Part shown: one piece after another, positions 1 to 11,700 of the stretch
Layout: every line of letters begins with the position of its first letter
How positions within the stretch are numbered: position 1 is the stretch's first letter
From: Falsiroseomonas bella
GTDB lineage: Bacteria; Pseudomonadota; Alphaproteobacteria; Acetobacterales; Acetobacteraceae
Length of the DNA stretch: 64,000 nucleotides
Direction of reading: 5' to 3'
Assembly (NCBI RefSeq): GCF_003173615.1
Contig: NZ_QGNA01000004.1
Coordinates: 682,001-746,000 of the forward strand
Position numbers and translations under genes: made by a program
The notes under the pieces: model-generated
Databases searched by the model: none
The model's input: the letters and a program-made list of their open reading frames with translations, nothing else
What the model was told of the DNA's origin: nothing

Positions 1-673
1 GGCGCTGCTCTCGAACGGCAGCGAGTTGGACGCGGGGCGCGGCCTGCGGGACAGCAACCGGCCGATGCTGGCCGCGCTGCTCGCGGGCCAGCCGGCGGAG
101 GTCGAGGATGTCGGGCTGCTGCCTGACGACCCGGATCGGATCGCCGCCGCGCTCGCGCGGGCCGCGGCGGGCGCCGACCTGATCCTCTCGACCGGCGGCG
201 TCTCCGGCAGCGATGCGGACCACCTGCCGGCCGCGCTCGCGGCGGCGGGCGGCGAGGTCGAGGTGCTGAAACTGGCGCAGAAGCCGGGCAAGCCGCTGGC
301 GCATGGGCGGCTCGGCGGGGCGCGCTGCCTGTTCCTGCCCGGCAATCCGGTCGCGGCGCTGGTCGGGATGCTGACGCTCGGCGTGCCGCTGCTGCATCGC
401 CTCGCCGGCATGCCGCCGCAACCACCGCGCCTGCTGCCGAGCGTGCTGGCCGAGGGCTTCGCCCGCCAGCCCGGCCGCGTGGAGTACCTGCCGGTCCGTA
501 TCGTGGGCGAGACGGAGGAGGGTCTGCCGATGGTGGAGCGCACGGGCCCGGCCGGCTCGGCGCGGCTGCTGCCGCTGGCCGCGGCCGACGGCCTGCTGCG
601 CATCCCGGCCATGCTCGGGACGGTGGCGGCGGGCGGGCGCTTCGGGATGCTGCCGCTGGAAGGGCTTGCCTGA
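1..673 (+). CDS. moeA: Molybdopterin molybdenumtransferase MoeA, C-terminal part
   Basis: This is the last ~223 codons of MoeA, open at the left window edge (frame starts at base 2). MoeA inserts molybdate into adenylylated molybdopterin, the final step of molybdenum cofactor synthesis in the cytoplasm. Seen: the glycine-rich STGGVSGSD segment of the MoCF domain, then QKPGKPLAHG and the FLPGNPVAALVG loop typical of MoeA, then a C-terminal domain IV. The TGA stop overlaps the next ATG (TGATG), so the carbonic anhydrase gene is probably translationally coupled. Moco enzymes such as nitrate reductase could use the product, but none lies in the window. Confidence 0.93.
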   Translation, partial: ALLSNGSELDAGRGLRDSNRPMLAALLAGQPAEVEDVGLLPDDPDRIAAALARAAAGADLILSTGGVSGSDADHLPAALAAAGGEVEVLKLAQKPGKPLAHGRLGGARCLFLPGNPVAALVGMLTLGVPLLHRLAGMPPQPPRLLPSVLAEGFARQPGRVEYLPVRIVGETEEGLPMVERTGPAGSARLLPLAAADGLLRIPAMLGTVAAGGRFGMLPLEGLA

Positions 674-1389
674 TGGCCACGGCCTTTCCCCCGCGGTCGC
701 GCGGCGGGGCGCTGCGCCGCCTCGTGGACGGCTTCGACCGGTTCCGCGACCAGCATTTCGAGCACGACCACGAGCTCTACGACACGCTGCTCGACGGGCA
801 GCGGCCGGAGGTGATGGTGATCGCCTGCTCCGACAGCCGCACCGACCCCGCCATCATCTGCGGCGCCGAGCCCGGCGAGCTCTTCGTCGTGCGCAACGTC
901 GCCGCGCTGGTGCCGACCTACGAGCCCGACCACCGCCCGCGCGGCACCTCGGCCGCGATCGAGTTCGGCGTGGTCGCGCTTGGCGTGCGGCACGTGATCG
1001 TGCTCGGCCACAGCTTCTGCGCCGGCGTTCGATGCCTGCTGGAGCACGACCATGGCGGTCGGCGCTTCGACTTCGTCTCCGACTGGGTCGGGATCGCATC
1101 GGAGGTGCGCGACGAGATGGACGGGCTGGTGACCGAGGCCGAGCGACCGGTGATCGCGCGCCGCGCCGAGCAGGCGGCGGTGCTGGCCAGCTTGCGGCAC
1201 CTCCATACCTACCCCTTCGTCGCGGAGCGCGTCGCCGATGGCCGGCTCTCGCTGCATGGCTGGTATTTCCACTTCGGCTGGGGCCTGTTGCAGGCCGCCG
1301 AGGGGCCGGACGGCCCGTTCCGCCAGGTGGACCGCGGCATGCCGCCGGCCCCGGCCATGGGCCGCGCGGTGGCGGAGCCACCGGCATGA
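673..1389 (+). CDS. Beta-class carbonic anhydrase
   Basis: 238 aa cytoplasmic zinc enzyme interconverting CO2 and bicarbonate. The beta-class signature is clear: CSDSR at residues 52-56 (zinc Cys52 and the Asp54/Arg56 pair), RNVAALVP at ~74-81, and GHSFCAG at 112-118 giving zinc His113 and Cys116. Most family members read GHxxCGG; the Ala in place of the first Gly is a small deviation. There is no signal peptide. The start ATG overlaps the moeA stop, and its own TGA overlaps the ATG of the following nnrS-like gene, so the three genes form one transcription unit. Its link to NnrS is not explained by known biochemistry. Confidence 0.93.
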   Translation: MATAFPPRSRGGALRRLVDGFDRFRDQHFEHDHELYDTLLDGQRPEVMVIACSDSRTDPAIICGAEPGELFVVRNVAALVPTYEPDHRPRGTSAAIEFGVVALGVRHVIVLGHSFCAGVRCLLEHDHGGRRFDFVSDWVGIASEVRDEMDGLVTEAERPVIARRAEQAAVLASLRHLHTYPFVAERVADGRLSLHGWYFHFGWGLLQAAEGPDGPFRQVDRGMPPAPAMGRAVAEPPA

Positions 1390-2582
1390 ACGCCCCTGCG
1401 GCAGACCGGACCGCCTTCGCCGTGCCGCTCTTCCGCCACGGCTTCCGTCCGTTCTTCCTGCTCTGCGGCCTCTGGGCGGTGGCTGCGATGCTCGCCTGGA
1501 CCGCCATGCTGCACGGGGCGTCGTTGCCGGATGGCCTGCTCCCTGGCGTGCGTTGGCATGCGCATGAGATGATCGCGGGCTTCGTCGGCGCGGCGATGTG
1601 CGGGTTCCTGCTGACCGCCGTGCCGAACTGGACCGCGCGCCCGGGCTATGCCGGCTGGCCGGTGATCGGGCTGGCGGTCCTGTTCGTGGCGGCGCGGCTG
1701 GCGCTGCTGCCGGGCGTCGCGTTGCCGCCCGATCTGGCCGTGACGGTGGCGTTGCTGCCGGTCCCGGCGCTGCTGCTGGCGATCCTGCCCGCCATCGTCG
1801 CGGCCCGGACGCCGCGGCTGTTCGGCCCGCCCGCGCTCGTCCTGGCGTTCTGGGTGGGTGATCTGCTCATGCTGGGCGATGCCGCCGGCTGGTTCGCGGA
1901 CAGCTGGGCGATGGGGCAGATGCTGGCGCTGAATGTCGCGCTCGCGCTGGTCGGGCTGATCGGCGGGCGCATCGTGCCGGCCTTCACGGTGAACGGGCTG
2001 CGACGCGCAGGCCGGCCCGTGGAACTGCGGCCGCTGCCGGGCGTGGATCGGGCCGGCATGCTGGCGCTGATCGCGGTGGCGCTGGTGGACCTCATGTTGC
2101 CGGGCGGCCTGCTGGCGGGTGGCGTGGCCGCCGTCGCGGGCGTGCTCGCGGCGCTCCGGCTGTCCCGCTGGCACGGGCTGCGGACCTGGCGCGAGCCGAT
2201 TCTGTGGGTGCTGCATGCCGCCTATGGGCTGATCCCTGCCGCGCTGCTCCTGAAGGCCGCCTTCCTGCTGGCATCCGCGCCCTGGGCGGCGGCCTGGCTG
2301 CATCTGCAGGGGGCCGGCGCGATCGCGCTGATGGTGCTGGCGGTCACGACGCGGGCGACGCTCGGTCACACCGGGCGCGACCTGGCGGCGTCGTCCCTCG
2401 TGGCGGCGGCCTATGGCCTGCTGCTCGCGGCGGCGCTGCTGCGCGTCTTCGGCGGGCTGGTGCTGCCTGCCGGCACGTCCCTCGCTGCGGCCGCGACGCT
2501 CTGGATCGCGGCCTTCTCGATCTTCCTGGCCGTCTTCGGGCCGATGCTCCTGGCGCCGAGACCGGACGGCAAGCCCGGCTGA
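1386..2582 (+). CDS. nnrS: NnrS family heme/copper membrane protein (first copy)
   Basis: 398 aa polytopic inner-membrane protein with about 12 hydrophobic segments and conserved His/Arg motifs: FRHGFRPFFL near residue 20 and the WHAHEMIAGFVGAAMCGFLL stretch at ~60-80. NnrS proteins bind heme and copper and are tied to denitrification and nitric-oxide stress, although their exact reaction is unsettled. The true start is ATG 1386, which overlaps the carbonic anhydrase stop (ATGA); a longer upstream reading frame only shadows that gene. A second, divergent NnrS-type gene lies at 41836 beside the nos cluster. Confidence 0.9.
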   Translation: MNAPAADRTAFAVPLFRHGFRPFFLLCGLWAVAAMLAWTAMLHGASLPDGLLPGVRWHAHEMIAGFVGAAMCGFLLTAVPNWTARPGYAGWPVIGLAVLFVAARLALLPGVALPPDLAVTVALLPVPALLLAILPAIVAARTPRLFGPPALVLAFWVGDLLMLGDAAGWFADSWAMGQMLALNVALALVGLIGGRIVPAFTVNGLRRAGRPVELRPLPGVDRAGMLALIAVALVDLMLPGGLLAGGVAAVAGVLAALRLSRWHGLRTWREPILWVLHAAYGLIPAALLLKAAFLLASAPWAAAWLHLQGAGAIALMVLAVTTRATLGHTGRDLAASSLVAAAYGLLLAAALLRVFGGLVLPAGTSLAAAATLWIAAFSIFLAVFGPMLLAPRPDGKPG

Positions 2583-2637
2583 TCCGGTATGCGCGGCGTT
2601 GCGCATATGTAGTCATCTGGACATGTTCAACTTCTGA

Positions 2638-2651
2638 TTGACCACCCGCAA
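2638..2651. promoter_or_regulatory. Possible FNR/NnrR-like half-symmetric site upstream of the autotransporter
   Basis: TTGAC-CACC-CGCAA lies in the 155-bp gap before the giant autotransporter gene. It matches the outer TTG...CAA halves of CRP/FNR-family sites (consensus TTGAT-N4-ATCAA) but not the inner bases. The gap is noticeably more AT-rich than the flanking genes, as expected for a promoter region. A match this short can arise by chance. Confidence 0.22.
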
Positions 2652-2737
2652 CGTTTCGTGATGCGTTTTGCCCGACATCACGGAACGGGGGCGGGCGACG
2701 CGGCGGCAAAGCCGCGCGCCGCGCCGGGAGAGACGAC

Positions 2738-5700
2738 GTGCATCCGATGGCGGACGGCGCATGCTTTCCGGCGTGTGGCGACAGGATCCCGCTGCCCAGT
2801 ACGCGGCGCCGCGGGCTGCTTGCGACCACCAGCCTGACCCCGGCCGTACTGGCCGTGCTGATCAGCCTCGGGCCCGGCGATGCGCTTGCCGCCTGCGTGG
2901 ATGCGGGCGCCACGCGAAGCTGCACCGGTGACGTCACGACCGGCACGCTCGTCGTCGGGCCTTGGCCGGGCCCGGCGCCCGACATCCGCAGCATCGTGGT
3001 CGACAGCCTGACCTCGAGCATCGTCGCGACCAACGGCCCGGCGATCGGGCTGCTGCGCTTCGGGGCGGTGGGGATCGGGCCGAATGTCTCGGTGCAGGCC
3101 GTCATCGCCCCGGGCCTGGTCGCGCAGGGCGCCCCGCTCTCGGTGCCCCTTCTGCCGCGCGATCTCGGCGCCGTGCATGCCCTCAGCCTCGGCGGGCGCT
3201 TCAGCGCCGGCGGCGCGGCGCGGGTGGTCACGGAAGGTGACTTCAACTGGTTCAGCCAGGGCGGGGCGGCCATCTCGGCCGCCTCGCTCGGCGGCTTCTC
3301 CGATGCCGAGAACGTCGCCGGCGGTGCGGGCGGCGTCGCGACGGTCACGGCCCGCGGCGGCACGGTCGTCACCACCTCCGACGAGGCGGTCGGCCTCTCC
3401 GCGCTGTCGCGTGGCGGACGCGGCGCCGATGGCGACAGCGGCAGCGGGCTGCCGAGCGAAGGCGGCATCGCGGGCGCCGGCGGCTCCGCCGCGGTGACGA
3501 GTTCGGCCGTCGTCGTGACGGGCGGACGGAGTGCGGTGGGCCTGCTCGCGCAGTCGCGCGGGGGCCAGGGCGGCGACGGCGACAACGCGGTCGTCTTCGG
3601 CCGGGGTGCCGACGGCGGCGCGGGCGGCGCCGGCGGTGTCGCGACGGTGCTCAACATCGCGGGCGGGAGCGTCACCACCAGCGGCTTCGGCGCGCATGGC
3701 GCCATGGCGATCTCGGTCGGCGGTGGCGGCGGCGCCGGCGGCGACTTCGATGGCATCGTCGGTCTTGGCGGCGCCGGAGCGCAGGCGGGCGCTGGCGGCA
3801 TCGCCTTCGCCGTCAATGAAGGCGTCATCGCCACGCAGGGCATGCTGGCGGCGGGTCTCGTCTCCATGTCCGTGGGCGGCGGCGGCGGCGATGGCGGCAC
3901 GTCGCAGGGCATCATCTCGCTCGGCGGCGCCGGCACGCTCGCCAGCGCCGGCGGCAACGTGCTGGCGCGCAACAACGGCAGCATCAGCACGACCGGCGGC
4001 CTCGCGCAGGGAATCTTCGCACTTTCGCAGGGCGGCGGCGGCGGCCGCGGCGCGACCGCGAGCGGCGTGATCAGCGTTGGCGGCGAAGGCGGGGGCGGCG
4101 GCAGCGGCGGGACCGTCACCGTCCATCACGCGGGCAGCATCGCGACGGAAGGCCTCAACGCCGAAGGCATCCTGGCGCTGTCAGTGGGTGGCGGTGGCGG
4201 CGCGGGCGGCAATGCGACAGCGATCGCCCCCCTCGGTCCGCTGTCCGTCGCGATCGGCGGCTCGGGCGGTGCAGGCGGCGCCGGTGGCACGGTGCGGATC
4301 AACCAGGACGACGCCGCGCTGCCGCCGGATGCCAGGCCGACCGTCATGACGCGGGGCGATGGCGCCACGGGCATCGCCGGACTGTCGGTGGGCGGCGGCG
4401 GCGGCAGTGCCGGAAGCGCGGTGTCGGTCGCGGTATCCGCCTTGCCCTTCGTGCCCAGCGTGTCCGTCGCGCTCGGCGGCAGCGGCGGCGCAGGCGGCGC
4501 TGGCGGCCTGGTCGAGTCGCGCTACAGCGGCAGCGTCGAGACCCGCGGCGACGTCGCGCATGGCATCCGACTGCAATCGGTGGGCGGTGGCGGCGGCGCC
4601 GGCGGCAGCGCGATCTCCGTCGCGGCCGGGGTCTCGGCCGGCATCAGCGTCGGGCTCGGCGGCAGTGGCGGCGGCGGTGGCGCCGGCGGCGGCGTGACCT
4701 ACCAGGGCGCCGCCGACATCTCCACGCTCGGCGCATCCTCCGTCGGCATCATGCTGCAATCCATCGGCGGCGGCGGCGGCGACGGAGGCAGTGCGATCTC
4801 CGTCGGCGCCAACGCCTTCGGCAGCATCGCCGTCGCGCTTGGCGGCACGGGGGGTCTCGGCGGCGCCGGCGGCAACGTGCAGGGCGTCAGTTCCGGCAGC
4901 ATCGAGACCCTCGGCGACCTCAGCCACGGCATCATGGCCCAGAGCATCGGCGGCGGCGGCGGCAATGGCGGCCAGGCGATCGGCTTCGGCGCCGGCCTGG
5001 CGGGCTCCGTCACGGTCGCGCTCGGCGGGGCAGGGGGCGTCGCGGCGAGCGCGCGGTCGGTGACGGTCTCCCAGGCCGCCGGTGAGGGCGAAGGCCCCGC
5101 CATCCTGACGCATGGCGTCGGCGCCTATGGGATCCTCGCGCAATCCGTCGGCGGCGGCGGCGGGCATGGCGGCGTCGCCGGCGCCGGTGCCCTGGCGGGC
5201 GGCGGGGCGGTGAACGTCGCCCTGGGCGGGCAGGGCGGCCTGGGCAGCAATGGCGGCACGGTGGAGGTCGGCGGCGCCGGTGCGATCACGACCCTCGCCG
5301 ACAATGCGGTCGGCATCTTCGCGCAGAGCGTCGGCGGCGGCGGCGGGGTTGGCGCGCTCGGCGCCGGCGCCGCCGCGACCCTGTTCACCACCGTCGGCGC
5401 CACGATGGGCGGCACCGGCGGCGCAGGCGGCAATGGCGGCCGGGCCACCGTCACCTACGCCGGCGATATCAGCACCGGGCAGACGCTCGAGGGAGACATC
5501 ACCACCGGGCGGAGCGCCGCCGCGATCGTCGCGCAGAGCATCGGCGGCGGCGGCGGCGCCGGCGGACTTGCCGGCGGCGCGTCGGTGGGGATGGGCACCG
5601 TCAACCTGGCGCTCGGTGGATCAGGCGCATCCGGCGGCAGCGCCGGCATTGCGGAGATCACCTACAGCGGCAATGCGCGGACGCTTGGCGATCTCGCGCC

Positions 5701-8700
5701 CGGTCTGGTCGCGCAGAGCGTCGGCGGCGGCGGCGGCATCGGCGGCGTCACGCGCGGCGGCGGGAGCGGCGGCCTGCTCGGCCTGTCGATCGCGCTCGGC
5801 GGCAGCGGCGCGGCGGGCGGCAACGGCGCGCGAAGCCGCGTGGACCTGGCCGGCACGGGCAGTGTCTCCACCGAGGGCGACCACTCCCACGGCATCGTCG
5901 CGCAGAGCATCGGCGGCGGCGGCGGCATGGCCGGAACGGCGCTCGGCATCGGGGTCGGCGCCGCACCCATCACGATCGCGGTCGGCGGCGCGGGCGGCGC
6001 GGGCGGCGCGGGTGGCGCGGCCACCGCCCTTTCGGCCGGCAGCGTGACGACGCTCGGCAACCAGGCCTACGGCATCGTCGCGCAGAGCATCGGCGGCGGC
6101 GGCGGCATCGCCGGGGAGTCGCAGGCCTATGCCATCGGCGTTCCGATCGGCGTGCCGGTGGGCGGCCAGGCCGGCGCCGGCGGTGCCGGCGGCCTTGCCC
6201 GCGCGGAGAACACGGGCAGCGTCTCGACCAGCGGTGACTTCGCCGCGGGCATCCTGGCGCAAAGCGTCGGGGGCGGTGGTGGCATCGGCGCCTTCGGCCG
6301 CTACTTCGGCTTCCAGCCGCCGCAGCTCAGCGACGTCACCCTCGAATTGTCGGTGACGCTGGGCGGGCGCGGCGGCGTGGCCGGCGGCGGCGGGCAGGCG
6401 AGCGTCGCGGGCACCGGAGCGGTGGCGACGACGGGGGCAATGGCGCCGGGGATCCTGGCGCAGAGCATCGGTGGCGGCGGCGGCATCGGCGGCACCGCGA
6501 ACGGCCAGACCGCCGGCGCCGGCACCGTCGGCCTGACGATCGCCGTCGGAGGCGGCGGCGGCAGCGCGGGCGGGGGCGGTGTCGTCGCCCTGGACTACGC
6601 AGGCACCGTCACAACGGAAGGCCCGCTGTCCCACGCGATCCACGCACAGTCCATCGGCGGCGGCGGCGGGGCCGCCGGTTCCGCCACGGCCGGCAACGCA
6701 TCGGCCTACAACCTCGCCTTCGCCGTCGGCGGCAGCGGCGGCTCGGCAGGCGCCGGCGGTCTCGTCAGCGTGAACTCCACGAGCCCCATCGCCACGACGG
6801 GCGAACTCTCCGCGGGGATACTGGCGCAGAGCATCGGCGGCGGTGGCGGTGCCGCCGGCGGCGCGATGATCGACAATTCGGGCTTCGGCACCGGCAGCAT
6901 GGCGCTCGGCGGCAATGGCGGCTTCGGCGGCGCCGGCGGCGGCGTGGTGGTCACGCGCAGCCATGGCGGGCTGGTGCCGCCGGCGTCCGGGGCGGTCCGG
7001 GCGCTGTCGAGCTACGGGCTTCCCGCCGGCATCGCCACGCTCAGCACCACGGGCGGTGGCGCGCCGGGCATCGTCGCGCAGAGCATCGGCGGTGGTGGCG
7101 GCCTCGGCGCGACCAACCTCAATCTCGCGCTGGTGACGAGCTTCGACGTCAATGCCCTGCTCCCGACGAGTTGGGATTTCCAGGTCGGAACCAACGGCGT
7201 CGGCGGCGCGGGAGGCGTCGTGACGGTGGCCGCCGCCGACAACATCGCGACCGGCGCCGCCGCGCCGGCGGCCGACCCTGCCGAGCCGCTGCTCACCATG
7301 CTGCGTGTCGCCGGGCTCTCGGCCGAGGGCGGTGCCTCGCCGGCGATCGTGGCGCAGAGCATCGGCGGCGGCGGCGGCACCTATTTCGGCGCGGGCAACG
7401 CGCTGCTGCGCTCCACCTCCGGCCGTGCCGAGGTTGCCGCCGAGCTTGGCGGGACCTCCGCAAGCAGCAATGCGGCAAGCGCGGTCGCCATCCGCTTTGC
7501 CGGCGCCGTCCAGACGCTCGGCCTCGGCTCGGACGCGTTGGTCGCGCAGTCCGTCGGCGGCGGCGGTGGCACCATCGTCCAGGCCGCCGGCGGCCTCCGC
7601 AGCTTCGGCGTCGGGCTGGACGCCTCCGTGCTGCTCGGCGGCCAGGACATCAGGGACGGCACCGCAGGCAGCAGCGCCGTCACCTTCCAGGGCCGCGCGA
7701 GCACGACCGGCCATGCCGCACGCGGCATCGTCGCGCAGAGCATCGGCGGGGGCGGCGGCCTTGCCACCCTGCCCATCGCCACCGGGATCGGCGGCCCGGC
7801 GACGAGCGACGACGATGTCCGTGTCGTACTCGGCGGCGTCGCGCGGCCCGAGGGCGGCGGTTGGAGCCAGAACGCGACTTCGGACAGCCCGGGCGGTGCC
7901 GTGAGCGTGCGCACGATCGAGGCGCCCGGCGAGGCGACCAGCGTGAGCACCATCGGCCGTGGCGCGCACGGTATCGTCGCGCAGAGCGTCGGCAATGGCG
8001 GCGGACTGGCCGAGGTGCCGGGGCTGATGACCGTCGGCGACGACGTCTCGCGCGACGAGTACCGCTTCGGACTGACGCTGGGCGGCGGTGGCGGCGCAGC
8101 CTTCGCGACCGGGTCCGCCACCGTCGACAATCAGGCCGACATCGCGACCGCAGGCGCCCATGCGATCGGCATCGCGGCGCAGAGCATCGGCGCCGGCGGC
8201 GGCCTTGCGGGCATGCCGCTCGCCTTCTTCCTCCGCGCGGACGACATCCGCGACCGCACGATCCACCTCACCCAGTCGCTCGGCGCGCGGGAGACCGACG
8301 GCAGCGGCGGCGCGGTCACGCTGTCGAACAACGGCATCGTCCAGACCGCCGGGTTCAATGCCCACGGCCTGCTCGCCCAGAGCATCGGCGGCGGCGGTGG
8401 AGCGGCCGTCGGCGCGCTCGAATTCCCGATCGGAACGGCGGAGGGCGGCGCCGGCAGCCTCGCCCCGCGGCATCGTGTCGAGGCCGGCATCCGTCTCGGC
8501 GGAACCGCGGCGAGCGGCGACGGAGGCATCGTCAGGCTGACCAACGTCGCGAGCGTGGTGACAAGCGGCGATGCCGCCTTCGCGCTGCTCGGCCAGAGCA
8601 TCGGCGGCGGAGGCGGCAGCGCCGGGCTCGGACGGCCAGGCGAGTCCTGGCTGTATGCGGCGCCGGACAGCGACATCGGCCTCACCGTGAGCGCCGATCC

Positions 8701-11700
8701 TGCCGACCGGGCGGCGGTCAGCTTCCGGCAGGTGGTGGATCTCGGGGCGGGGGCGGGCAGTGGCGGCGCCGGCGGCGCGGTCGAAGTGGTCAACAAGGCG
8801 GCGGTCACCACCTTTGGCAGCGAGTCCATCGCGCTGCTCGCGCAGAGCATCGGCGGCGGCGGCGGGGTCGCCGGGCTTGGCATGGCCGACCCCTCCGGCC
8901 GCGTCACGCTCGGCGGCGCCCTCGGCCTCGGCGGTGCCGGCGGGCGGGTGACGGTGACGCTCTCCCCGCCCGGCAGCATCGCGACCGAGGGGCGCATCGC
9001 GCATGGCGTCGTCGCGCAGAGCATCGGCGGCGGTGGCGGCATGGGCGGTGGCGGGCTCGGCACGGTGACGCTCGGCACGACGGGCGGCATCGGCGGCAAC
9101 GGCAGCCGCGTCGCGATGACGCTGGATGGCGCGATCGCGGTCGGCGGCGGCCTGGCCGCCGGCGCCGTGGCGCAGAGCATCGGCGGCGGTGGCGGCATCG
9201 TGGCGGCCGACGGGCTGGGCGGCGCCGAGCCGGGCGGCCGCTCCGTGCGCCTCGGCGCGAACCTCGGCGCGAGCGGCAGCGGCGGGCAGGTCACCGTGAC
9301 GCAGGGCGCGGGCGCGACACTGCAGACGGGCGGAGCGTTCGGCCTCGGCCTGCTCGCCCAGTCGGTGGGCGGCGGCGGCGGGCTGACGCTGCTGCACAAC
9401 CCGGATGCCGGCGCCGCGGAGACGGCGCTGCGGCCGCTCCATCGACTCGGTGCCCTGTCCGGCGCGGCCGGCGATGGCGGCGCGGTGGCGTTCACCCAGT
9501 TCGGCGTGATCGCGACGGATGGCGAGGCGGCGCATGGCGTGCTGGCGCAGAGCATCGGCGGCGGCGGCGGGCTGGCGATGGGCAGCGGGCTGCATCAGCT
9601 CGGCGCGGGTGGCGCCCAGGGTGGCGCCGGCGGGGATGTGGCGCTGTCGATGCGGGGCAGCGGGGTCTTCACCGCCGGCGACTTCGCCCATGGCGTCGTC
9701 GCGCAAAGCGTGGGTGGCGGCGGCGGTGCTGCGCATGCGCAACTGCCTGTCGGCCAGGGAGCCGGCGTGATCGCCGGATTCCCGGCCGTCGTCCTCGGCG
9801 GCACGACGGGCGTCGCCTCGCCCGGCGGCACGGCAAGCCTGACCCTCTCGACCCGCGGCGGGGTCGCTGCGGCGATCGGCACACAGGGCGACGGCGCGCT
9901 TGGCGCGCTGGTGCAGTCGGTCGGCGGCGGCGGCGGCCTCTCGGGCGGCATCGTCGCGGCGCAGGGGCCGCTGACGCTCGGCTCCGCCGGGCCGTCTGGC
10001 CGCGGCGGCGCGGTCGCGCTCTCCATGAACGGCAGCATCGCCACCGCGGGCGCGGCCGCGCCGGCGGCCATCGTGCAGAGCATCGGCGCGGGCGGCGGTG
10101 TCGCGAGCGCGTCCACCGGCGCGGTGACCCTCGGCGCCAGCCAGCCGGGCGATGCGGCGGGCGGCAGCGTGCGCCTGACGCTCGCCGGCACGGTCTCGGC
10201 CACCGGCCAGGACGCTTCCGCGGTGATCGCCCAATCCGTGGCGGCCGGCGGCGGCTTCGTCGGCTCCGCCGGCGGCGTCCTGCGCCTCGGTTCCCAGGGC
10301 GGATCGACCGATGCGCCGGGCACCGTCGAGATCCGCAACAATGCAGCGATCGGCGCCACCGGCGATCGTGCCACCGCCCTGCTGGCGCAGTCCGTGGGCG
10401 GCGGCGGCGGCGTGGTGCTTCGCGCCGGCGGCAATGCCACGCTCGGCCTGAGCCCGGTGAGCTTGCCAGGCATCAGTGACTTCGGGGCCAGCGGCGCCGG
10501 CGGTGCCGTCACCTACTGCGCGACGCCGACGGTCGGCGCCGGCGGCACGCCCTGCTCGATCGTGGCCGGGGGCGCGACCGGCACGGTCACGCCCGGCCCG
10601 CTCACCGTTGCCGGCACCGGCGGCATCGCGCTTGTCGCGCAATCCATCGCCGGCGGCGGCGGTTTCGTCGGCGACGTGGCGGGCAGCGCCACCTTCGGCA
10701 GCGTCGCGGCCGGCAATGGCGGCCTCGTCACCGTGACCGGACCCGGCGCCATCACCGTGCTCGGCGCGAACGGCGCGGCCGCGATCGCGCAGTCGGTCGG
10801 CGGCGGCGGCGGCATCGTGGCGCGCGCCGGCGGTGCCGCGGTGCTCGGCGGCACCGCAGGCGGCATCGCCAATGCGAACCTCGATGCCGATGGCGGCCGC
10901 GTGACGCTGCAGACCGAGGCGGCGGTGACGGCGACCACCGCCGGCAGCCTCGGCCTCGTGGCGCAGAGCATCGGCGGCGGCGGCGGCACGCTGCTGTCCG
11001 GCGGCGGCGCCGCCACGCTGGGCGGCGCGCGGCCGGGCGACGGCGGATCCGCGGAATTGCGGTCCGCCGATGCGGCAACCTCCGGCGCGGCCCTGATCGC
11101 GCAGAGCGTCGGTGGCGGCGGCGGTCTCGTCGGCCGTGCGAACGGCGCCGTCACCCTCGGCGGCAGCGCCACCGGGGACGGCCAGTCTGCGCGGGTCGCC
11201 CTGCGCGGCGCGGTGGCGACAGCGGGCGACGGCGCCCCGGCGATCATCGCCCAGAGTCTGGGTGGCGGTGGCGGCATCGTGCTGGGCGGCGCCGGCTCGG
11301 CGACGCTCGGCGGCTCCGGGGTCGGCCGCGGCGGCGCGGTGGACGTGGAGGTGACGTCCGACAGCGTCATCGCGACCGCGGGCATCGGTTCGGCGGGCAT
11401 CGTCGCGCAGAGCCTCGGCGGCGGCGGCGGCGTGCTGGCCGGCGTCAACCTCGGCCGCGTCGTGTTCGGCGGCACGGGCACGACGGCATCGGACGGCGGC
11501 GGCGTGGACGTGGACAGCAAGGCCGCCATCACGACATCCGGCGTGGGAGCCCACGGCATCGTCGCGCAGAGCGGTGGCGGCGGCGGCGGTATCGTGCTCG
11601 GCACCCGCGAGGAACGGGCCGGTTCGTCGCTTCGCGCCGGCAGCGGCAGCGGCGGCGCGGTGAACGTGACCAATGCCGGGCCCATCCGGGTGTCGGGCGC

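Noticed and set aside
7171-10479. An 1102-codon plus-strand frame inside the autotransporter in a different frame
   Set aside because: Arginine-dominated translation with no domains; an out-of-frame reading of the glycine repeats.
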